DNA of 40,093 nt. Origin: Rickettsiales bacterium UBA1997 (GTDB taxonomy: Bacteria; Pseudomonadota; Alphaproteobacteria; Rickettsiales; UBA1997). Made by a program: the position numbers and the translations under genes. Numbering within the stretch: the stretch's first letter is position 1; each line of letters begins with the position of its first letter. The stretch is from NCBI GenBank assembly GCA_002335845.1, contig DDCV01000145.1, positions 1 through 40,093 on the forward strand. Reading direction: 5' to 3'. Shown piece after piece: positions 25,504 through 31,741 of the stretch. The notes beneath the pieces are model-generated. The model did not search any database. It saw only the letters and a program-made list of their open reading frames with translations, and was not told where the DNA came from.

Positions 25504-25860
25504 TTAATCTCTATGTCTCTGGGCAGCTGCTATTGCTGTTTCACTACCATATTTCTCATTGATTTTTTCAACAGTCTCAAAATGATCTGCTCTTCTATGA
25601 GTTAGGCAATTACCTTTTTTGTCTACGCCCCAAAGTGCATATGCAATAAATGGCTTCAAATGATCAGGGGTTTGGTCAAAATGTGGAATACCAAACCTGA
25701 TAAGTAAATTATTACGATCAGCTCCGCCATCCTTTTGTTCTTTAATTATACGCAATACTTCTACCTGAAGATCTTTTACATCATCTCCATTCCAAGTACC
25801 AACGACCGTTCCATCTGGCAATATAATATCATCGCCTTGTGGTTTTGGGTGTTCTGCCAT
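25504..25860 (-). CDS. Conserved-looking hypothetical protein, 118 residues, unrecognised
   Basis: I do not recognise this protein. It is soluble, with no signal peptide or membrane segment, starts MAEHPKPQGDDIILPDG, has a charged helix near residues 28-43, then RFGIPHFDQTPDHLKPFIAYALWGV split across the middle, a single cysteine and six histidines, and ends in a basic RHRD. The ORF is certainly used: it has the best ribosome site seen in the window (AAGGAG, 8 nt before the ATG), a TATAAT about 55 bp upstream, its own hairpin terminator, and base composition less AT-extreme than most neighbours. These signs suggest a well-expressed single-gene transcript. The function is unknown, and the neighbours (esterase, Rap1a-like protein) offer no hint. 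Confidence 0.85.
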   Translation of the reverse strand: MAEHPKPQGDDIILPDGTVVGTWNGDDVKDLQVEVLRIIKEQKDGGADRNNLLIRFGIPHFDQTPDHLKPFIAYALWGVDKKGNCLTHRRADHFETVEKINEKYGSETAIAAAQRHRD

Positions 25861-25868
25861 GGTTAATT

Positions 25869-25919
25869 CTCCTTTTTGTCTTTATGTAATCTTATAGATT
25901 TATCTTATATAATATTATA
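25869..25919 (-). promoter_or_regulatory. Promoter and strong ribosome site of the 118-residue gene
   Basis: On the minus strand TATAAT occupies 25914-25919 and the Shine-Dalgarno AAGGAG occupies 25869-25874, 8 nt before the ATG. The expected transcript leader is about 45 nt. The -35 position has no good consensus; instead an inverted repeat CTAGG-G-CCTAG (25939-25949) overlaps it, which could be an activator or repressor site. The rest of the gap up to 25974 is AT-rich with no further feature. Confidence 0.5.
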
Positions 25920-25974
25920 GAGAAAAATATTTAATCTACTAGGGCCTAGAGCAATATATTTTATAATTTCCTTA

Positions 25975-26322
25975 CTAATTACATGGGAAAGTATCGATAT
26001 ATCCATTTCTCAATGCTAATCCTACCAAAGGCGCACTCTTATATTTAGCATAAAATGTGACATTTTTCTGAATTGCCTTATCTATAATTTTTCTAAGTTG
26101 CTTTGATGACAAAGAAAGGTCCGAAGGCTTGCAATAAATTTCTATGGAATGCTTTTGAAACATATATTCATTTGCCCAGTCTAGTCCACGCTCAAGTCCA
26201 TATATATATATGTTATGGGCCTCTACATCACTATTATCCTGATATTCTTCTATGGTCGGCGGGCCTGAGTAAGCATAATTGCTAAAAAATAATATTATTA
26301 TGGCTACATTTTTTATATTCAC
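25975..26322 (-). CDS. Rap1a/Tai-like secreted protein (immunity-protein fold family)
   Basis: The 115-residue product has an N-terminal signal sequence (hydrophobic VAIIILFFSNYAYS, likely cut before GPP) and then a pattern that resembles the Rap1a/Tai family: YIYGLERGLDWAN, a cysteine-proline (Cys64 in IYCKPSD), a QLRKIIDKAI helix, and a closing ALRNGYIDTFPC with Cys114, which should pair with Cys64. Some family members are periplasmic immunity proteins against type VI amidase effectors; most are uncharacterised. No effector or secretion gene is nearby. The start is GTG, overlapping the argH stop by 4 bp (GTGA), so it is coupled to argH. Assignment is by eye from spacing of motifs. Confidence 0.65.
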   Translation of the reverse strand: MNIKNVAIIILFFSNYAYSGPPTIEEYQDNSDVEAHNIYIYGLERGLDWANEYMFQKHSIEIYCKPSDLSLSSKQLRKIIDKAIQKNVTFYAKYKSAPLVGLALRNGYIDTFPCN

Positions 26323-27713
26323 TTTTTAAAGCCAGATTTTTTTAGCCTCGCTAATACAGCATTTGCTTGCTTAGTTACCGATGCCGGAGAGGTTTCACCA
26401 ACCCCTGTCCTTGATTTTATACATGTCATTGGGTCAAGAACTTTATATACATCATTAGAAATTAATGTTGAAAACCCTTTTAACTCATCAATCGTTAAAT
26501 CTGATAGTTGCAGAGACTTCTTCTCGCAAAATTTTACAATATCACCTACCACATGATGAGATGTTCTAAAGGGCATGCCTTTTTTTGACAAGTATTCAGC
26601 CAAGTCAGTAGCTGTTGAAAAAAAACCTGATGCAATTTCTATCCCTTTATTTTTATTTAACTTCATTGTAGATATTAATCTTGGCAGCAAGCTTAAGCAA
26701 CTCATAGTCGTATCAATAGATTCTAATATTAAAGTTTTATCTTCTTGCATGTCTCTGTTATATGTTAAAGGCAATCCTTTCATTAAAGTTAAAAGTCCCA
26801 TTAAAGAACCATAAACTGATCCCGTTTTTCCTCTAATTAACTCTGGAACATCGGGGTTCTTCTTTTGAGGCATAATAGATGAGCCTGTACAAAACCCCTC
26901 ATCTAAGTCTACTAGACCAAATTGTGGATTCATCCATAGCACAAGCTCTTCGGAAATCCTTGATAAATGCATCATAATCATGCTATTTGCATAGGCAAAA
27001 TCACAAACATAGTCTCTGTCGCTAACTGCATCCATAGAATTTAGTGTAATACTTTTAAAGCCCAAGCTTTTAGCAACCATTTTCCGATCAATCTTTAAGG
27101 AGCTTCCTGATAGCGCTGCTGATCCAAGCGGCATCATATTCATAATTTCTCTAGTGCCTAGAAGTCTAATTTCATCTCTAAACAGCATCTCATTCCAAGC
27201 AAGTAAATGGTGTCCAAACGTGACGGGCTGCGCAACTTGCATATGCGTAAACCCAGGGAATAATGAATCTGAATGTTCTTTCGCCATGTTAGCAAGAACA
27301 TACTGAGTCTCTCTAAGCTTGAGAAGATAAAGGTCAATAAAATCTCTGAGATATAACCTTAAGTCTGTAGTCACCAAATCATTTCTTGATCTTCCAAGAT
27401 GAATCTTTTTACCTAAATCTCCAATAATCCCAACCAGTGCATTCTCTATATTCATATGTACATCTTCATATTCAATAGACCAAGGTAATTTATCATTTTC
27501 TGCCATCTTTTTAACAGTATTTAGGCCTTTAATAATCGCTTTTGCTTCAGAAGCCTTTACATGTCCACAACTAGACAACATTTGCACATGAGCAGATGTC
27601 ACTCTAATGTCAACATCGTATAGAACAATATCAATGCTTAGGCTTTGGCTAAAATCTAAAACTTCTGCATCAATTTGCTTTGTAAATCTGCTAGACCAAG
27701 TTACATTTTTCAT
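26319..27713 (-). CDS. argH: Argininosuccinate lyase
   Basis: ArgH splits argininosuccinate to arginine and fumarate, the last step of arginine synthesis. The superfamily signature GSSIMPQKKNPD with the catalytic serine is present, along with the N-terminal EDVHMNIE, LGRSRNDLVTTDLRL and the GFTHMQVAQPVTFGHHLLAW region that carries the general-acid histidine. The length of 464 residues is normal. It is transcribed away from hemC across a 71-bp gap and ends on the Rap1a/Tai-like gene. An argH-hemC-hemD neighbourhood is common in Pseudomonas-like genomes. Confidence 0.97.
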   Translation of the reverse strand: MKNVTWSSRFTKQIDAEVLDFSQSLSIDIVLYDVDIRVTSAHVQMLSSCGHVKASEAKAIIKGLNTVKKMAENDKLPWSIEYEDVHMNIENALVGIIGDLGKKIHLGRSRNDLVTTDLRLYLRDFIDLYLLKLRETQYVLANMAKEHSDSLFPGFTHMQVAQPVTFGHHLLAWNEMLFRDEIRLLGTREIMNMMPLGSAALSGSSLKIDRKMVAKSLGFKSITLNSMDAVSDRDYVCDFAYANSMIMMHLSRISEELVLWMNPQFGLVDLDEGFCTGSSIMPQKKNPDVPELIRGKTGSVYGSLMGLLTLMKGLPLTYNRDMQEDKTLILESIDTTMSCLSLLPRLISTMKLNKNKGIEIASGFFSTATDLAEYLSKKGMPFRTSHHVVGDIVKFCEKKSLQLSDLTIDELKGFSTLISNDVYKVLDPMTCIKSRTGVGETSPASVTKQANAVLARLKKSGFKK

Positions 27714-27784
27714 AATATTTGTTAATTTTTAATTACATTATTTATCAGTAAGTATAGTATAAATACAAACAAAAAATTATAAAT

Positions 27785-28699
27785 ATGAAAAATATAATTA
27801 GAATTGCTACAAGAAATAGTCCTCTGGCTTTAGAGCAGGCAAAAATGGTAAGCTCCATGCTTTCTAAACATAATAAAATAGAAATTGTTTCAATGGTTTC
27901 TAGTGGTGATAAAGTTTCGTCAAAAGAATTTAAAATGCATGGCGGAAAAGGTTTGTTTCTCAAAGAGTTAGAAGAATCATTGTTACGTGGGGACACAGAC
28001 ATTGCAGTCCATTCACTTAAAGACGTACCTGTGATACTAGAAAATAAATTTTCTATAACAACTATATCGAATAGAGAAAAGCCCTGTGATGCATTTATAT
28101 CTAAAAAATATAAAACAATAAACGACTTACCAACTGATGCAATAATTGGAACCTCAAGCCCAAGGCGAATTGCCATGCTAAGAAATATATCAAAAGACTT
28201 TAAAATAGTTGAAATAAGAGGAAATATTCAAACAAGATTAAAAAAAATGGAAGAACAAAATATTGATGGAATAATACTAGCTGCAGCTGGCCTACATAGA
28301 ATGTCTTTAAAAAAACATATTTCTGAATATATTCCTGTTGAAGAATTTATTCCATCTGCAGGACAAGGAATTTTATGCATTGAATACTTAAAAAAAAATA
28401 AACATATAGAAAATATTTTAAATAAATATAAAACCGAGATTGTTGAGAAATGTGCAACTGAAGAAAGAAATTTTGTTAGAGAAATAGGTGGCGACTGTAT
28501 GTCTCCCATAGGCGCACATGCAACAATAAAAAATGATCGTATGAAAATTGACGCATTTGTTTCAAGCCTCGATGGAAATAAGCATATTAAAAGCTCCTAT
28601 ATTATAGATTTAAAAAAGAATTCAGAAAGCGTAGGCTTTTATATGGCAAAGCTATTCATAAAACAAGGCGCCAAGAGTTTACTGGGTCTTAAAAAATGA
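27785..28699 (+). CDS. hemC: Porphobilinogen deaminase (hydroxymethylbilane synthase)
   Basis: HemC polymerises four porphobilinogens into hydroxymethylbilane. The N terminus RIATRNSPLALEQA, the active-site aspartate region HSLKDVP, GTSSPRR, EIRGNIQTRL and the cysteine that anchors the dipyrromethane cofactor in GGDCMSPIGAH (Cys238) are all seen. The length of 304 residues is typical. hemD follows with a 4-bp overlap. The 71 bp upstream toward argH are A/T-rich, with TATAGTATAAAT near 27760 as a likely -10 area. Confidence 0.97.
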   Translation: MKNIIRIATRNSPLALEQAKMVSSMLSKHNKIEIVSMVSSGDKVSSKEFKMHGGKGLFLKELEESLLRGDTDIAVHSLKDVPVILENKFSITTISNREKPCDAFISKKYKTINDLPTDAIIGTSSPRRIAMLRNISKDFKIVEIRGNIQTRLKKMEEQNIDGIILAAAGLHRMSLKKHISEYIPVEEFIPSAGQGILCIEYLKKNKHIENILNKYKTEIVEKCATEERNFVREIGGDCMSPIGAHATIKNDRMKIDAFVSSLDGNKHIKSSYIIDLKKNSESVGFYMAKLFIKQGAKSLLGLKK

Positions 28700-29430
28700 T
28701 GAATCTGATAGTTCTATCACAAATATCCATATACAAAGATATGCAAAAATACTGCATGCTAAATAAAGCTAGTATTCATCAGATTATGGCAGTAAAAATA
28801 TTACCAGTTAAATATGATATTACAAAAATTATAGATATTTTAAATGACAAGGTTAATATAATATTTCAAAGTAAAAATGCTATTAACCACTCGTTTGATA
28901 TTCACCAAAAGATCAAAAATAATAATAAAGTAAAACTATATTGCTTAGGAAAATATAGTGCAGAAAAAATTAAAAAAATATTTTCTTTTGAGGCCATTCA
29001 CCCCTCAAAAAATTATTCTAGCGAAAAACTTCTGGACCTGATTGCAGAAAAATCTCTTGTAAAGTCCAAGTTTCTAATTATAAAAGGTGAAGATGGAAGG
29101 GCTTATCTTGAAGAAAAAATTAAAGAAAGGGGCCATAAAGTGCTAGTTATAGATGTCTATAAAAGAAAACCAGAAGACCTAAGCTCTTTAAAAGATTTAA
29201 TAAAAGAAGATGTAAATAATTACTTTATTATTTCAAGCAAAACAGCTTTAGAAAATTTAGTCTCAGAACTAAAACTAATTAAGAGCAAGAATAAAAATAT
29301 ACTTGTAATCCCAAATATGAGACTGATGGAAGGCATAGGTATGGAGAATATAAATGACACGCTGGTCATTAATAACAATGAAGGAGCTTCTGAGTATATC
29401 AGAATTATCAAGGAGCATAATGATGGATAA
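28696..29430 (+). CDS. hemD: Uroporphyrinogen-III synthase
   Basis: HemD closes hydroxymethylbilane with inversion of ring D. The family is poorly conserved, so the call rests on its overlap with hemC (ATGA), the 244-residue length and pattern elements: FQSKNAINHS for the usual TSxxAV region, LYCLGKYSAEKIK, LIIKGEDGRAYLEEKIKERG and VDVYKR-like IDVYKRKP, then FIISSKTALENL. The N-terminal part is strongly AT-biased. The hemX and hemY genes that often follow in Gammaproteobacteria are absent; an SDR gene follows instead. Confidence 0.9.
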   Translation: MMNLIVLSQISIYKDMQKYCMLNKASIHQIMAVKILPVKYDITKIIDILNDKVNIIFQSKNAINHSFDIHQKIKNNNKVKLYCLGKYSAEKIKKIFSFEAIHPSKNYSSEKLLDLIAEKSLVKSKFLIIKGEDGRAYLEEKIKERGHKVLVIDVYKRKPEDLSSLKDLIKEDVNNYFIISSKTALENLVSELKLIKSKNKNILVIPNMRLMEGIGMENINDTLVINNNEGASEYIRIIKEHNDG

Positions 29431-30283
29431 ACTAATTTTAGCTGGCAGTGGTTATTTGGGGGAAAGTATAATAAATCTTATAATCCAAAATCAGTATAAT
29501 TTTTCCGTGAAGGAAGTTTGTAGAACTAAAAAAAATAGGCCAGCTAATATAGAGAATATTATTAGAGATTTTGATCAAGAAAAGATAGATTTACAATTTG
29601 CAGAAAATAGTACTGTAATTTATATGGCTCCGCCAAGTACTTTATCTAGCAAAGATGGCAGAATTAGTAACTTTATAAAAAATATTTCTACCTTAAAAAT
29701 AAAAAAGATAATATATACGAGCACAAGCGGAGTTTATGGTGATTGTGGGGGTAAGAAAGTAGATGAAAATACAAAAGTTTCTCCAATAACTGAAAGAGCA
29801 ACGAGAAGAGTTGATGCAGAAAATCAATTAATAAATTTCTCAAAAAAGAATAATGTAAAATTAATAATTTTAAGAGTACCGGGCATATATGGGAAAGGGA
29901 GGCTTCCTGTGGATAGGGTTAAATTAAGAGAGCCATTGGTAAATCTCAATGAAAGCAGAATAACAAATATAATACATGTAGAAGACCTTGCAAGAATATG
30001 CATAGCATCAATAGTTTTGGAAAATCAGATTGAAATAATTAATGTGAGTGATGGGAGTCCAATCAAGACTACAACATATTATGAACATGTCTATGCAGCT
30101 ATTAATATTGAGTTACCAAAATATATTACTTTTAATCAGGCACTAAAAACATATTCAGAAAAAAGACTGAGCTTTTTAAAAGAGTCACGAGTTCTTAATG
30201 TCGAAAAAATGAAAAAAATATTTGATGGCTGTATTGTATATAAAGATGCTTCTACAGGAATAAAAAAATCCCTAGGAGTTTAG
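29423..30283 (+). CDS. Atypical SDR / NAD(P)-dependent epimerase-dehydratase family protein (YeeZ-like)
   Basis: A Rossmann protein of 286 residues. I start at ATG 29423 because AAGGAG stands 7 nt before it and the sequence then opens with the nucleotide loop LILAGSGYLGES; the longer in-frame ORF from 29354 adds 23 residues lying in hemD. After the STSGVYGD strand, the usual catalytic Tyr-x-x-x-Lys is not evident (RATRRVDAE stands at that place), and LRVPGIYG and HVEDLARI follow. This is the pattern of the atypical SDRs such as E. coli YeeZ, which have no firm function. It overlaps hemD by 8 bp and convergent parA by 12 bp. Confidence 0.8.
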   Translation: MDKLILAGSGYLGESIINLIIQNQYNFSVKEVCRTKKNRPANIENIIRDFDQEKIDLQFAENSTVIYMAPPSTLSSKDGRISNFIKNISTLKIKKIIYTSTSGVYGDCGGKKVDENTKVSPITERATRRVDAENQLINFSKKNNVKLIILRVPGIYGKGRLPVDRVKLREPLVNLNESRITNIIHVEDLARICIASIVLENQIEIINVSDGSPIKTTTYYEHVYAAINIELPKYITFNQALKTYSEKRLSFLKESRVLNVEKMKKIFDGCIVYKDASTGIKKSLGV

Positions 30284-30898
30284 CTCTAACCATTTAATTA
30301 ATGGTTTCCATTCTTCACGGTCTTGTGCGGTTGCACTTGCGCCCATTTCAAAAATACCCAAACCTGTGCTTGCAGATCTTATGTAATTCGTATTATCTCT
30401 AAAAGCAGTAATATATTTTATTCCCTTTTCTTTTAAAAGATATGTGTCCAGTTCTAAAAATATATTTGTATTCGCTCTACAGCGGTTAGCTACTAATCCT
30501 ACTTTTATTTGATTCCTAATAACAGGGCCCATAGATCTAAGATATTGAATAAAAACTTTTGCGGCCTTCATGTCTATAGGTGAAGGAAGCACGGGCACGA
30601 TAATCATGTCAGCTTTTTTAACATAGGTGCCAAGTCTCGACCCATATATTGCTGCAGGCACATCATAAATTACAACAGTATTTTTCTTTTTTTTAAGAGG
30701 TTTATTAAAATTTTTTGTTCCATGGATTTTTGCTTTAGACAAAGGTCTAGCCTCTAACCACTGTGTGCTTGATTCTTGAGGGTCAAGGTCAACCAGCGTT
30801 GTTTTAAAGCCAAATTGGGCACAATATGCAGCCAGGTTTACAGATACCGTGGTCTTGCCAGAACCACCTTTTGAATTAATGACCATAATTGATTTCAT
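30272..30898 (-). CDS. ParA/MinD-family ATPase without an adjacent ParB
   Basis: The deviant Walker A motif SKGGSGKTT begins at residue 9 (Lys10 and Lys15), with the second motif VDLDPQESSTQW near 37 and Walker B-like VVIYDVPA. At 208 residues it lacks the DNA-binding N-terminal extension of plasmid P1-type ParA and resembles short ParA/ParF-type proteins. No ParB or second partner is next to it, and the adjacent genes are an SDR and xthA, so the partner is unknown. A strong AGGAG ribosome site stands 7 nt before the ATG. The main chromosomal parAB pair is more likely beyond the right edge, after yidC, where it is usual in Gammaproteobacteria. Confidence 0.87.
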   Translation of the reverse strand: MKSIMVINSKGGSGKTTVSVNLAAYCAQFGFKTTLVDLDPQESSTQWLEARPLSKAKIHGTKNFNKPLKKKKNTVVIYDVPAAIYGSRLGTYVKKADMIIVPVLPSPIDMKAAKVFIQYLRSMGPVIRNQIKVGLVANRCRANTNIFLELDTYLLKEKGIKYITAFRDNTNYIRSASTGLGIFEMGASATAQDREEWKPLIKWLELNS

Positions 30899-30958
30899 GG
30901 TATATCTCCTAATGTTCCCTTATCATAACAAAGAGAATTTGAAACCGCCATTAAAAAA

Positions 30959-31741
30959 TTAATCTAATAAAACTCTCACAGGAGCATGGTCAGATGTTCT
31001 TGGCTCAGCAAGACACCATGATTTATGTCGAGTTTTTTTATCAATAAAATATTCTAAACAGCGCTTTTTAACAGATTTTGATCCAAGTATAAGGTCAATC
31101 CTATAACCAATATTTCTCTGAAATGCACCACCGCGGTAGTCCCACCATGTAAAGGTTTGGGGGGGATAATCATAGTCATTAAAGAGATCATGTAAACCCA
31201 GAGAAAGAAGTGTGGCAAGTAATTCCCTTTCTTTAGATGAACAAAGTATTTCATCATGTGTTATTTCAACATCAAAAACATCATTGTCTGTAGGAGCAAT
31301 ATTAAAGTCACCTAGAAGTATAAGGTCGTTACTTTTTTCTAACTCTTTCTTTGTATAAGAAATTAATTTTTTTAGCCATTTAAGTTTATATTCATATTTT
31401 GGAGTATCAACATTTTGGCCGTTTACAACATAGAGATTAACGACTCTTATGCCATTGTAAATTGCTGAGATTGACCTCATCTCATTTTCATCTGTAGACA
31501 CAGGATTAATTTGCACATCTTTAGGTTTATCTTTAGAAATGATTGCAACGCCATTATATGTTTTTTGACCACAAAAAATCACATGGTAGCCAGCATCAGA
31601 AAAAGCTGATACAGGAAAATTTTCATCGATGCTTTTTGTTTCTTGAAGAACAAGCACGTCCGGATTTTCTTCTAGCAAATATTGTAATACTGCATGAAGG
31701 CGAACTTTAATAGAATTGATATTCCAGGTGACAACAATCAT
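30959..31741 (-). CDS. xthA: Exodeoxyribonuclease III
   Basis: XthA is an apurinic/apyrimidinic endonuclease and 3' exonuclease for base-excision repair. The catalytic residues are present: Asn7 in WNINS, Glu34 in LQETKS, LLGDFNIAP with Asp and Asn, YRIDLILGS and the terminal TSDHAPV histidine (His252). WWDYRGGAFQRNIGYRID is typical of the E. coli type. It has 260 residues and begins within gyrB's end (4-bp overlap), so it forms the last gene of dnaA-dnaN-recF-gyrB-xthA. The paralogue at 11412-12179 is of a different, Crc-like subtype. Confidence 0.95.
   Translation of the reverse strand: MIVVTWNINSIKVRLHAVLQYLLEENPDVLVLQETKSIDENFPVSAFSDAGYHVIFCGQKTYNGVAIISKDKPKDVQINPVSTDENEMRSISAIYNGIRVVNLYVVNGQNVDTPKYEYKLKWLKKLISYTKKELEKSNDLILLGDFNIAPTDNDVFDVEITHDEILCSSKERELLATLLSLGLHDLFNDYDYPPQTFTWWDYRGGAFQRNIGYRIDLILGSKSVKKRCLEYFIDKKTRHKSWCLAEPRTSDHAPVRVLLD

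Noticed and set aside
30959..31741. XthA and the 11412-12179 protein as a recent gene duplication
   Set aside because: They share only the catalytic framework and differ in most other residues, so they are old paralogues of different subtypes.
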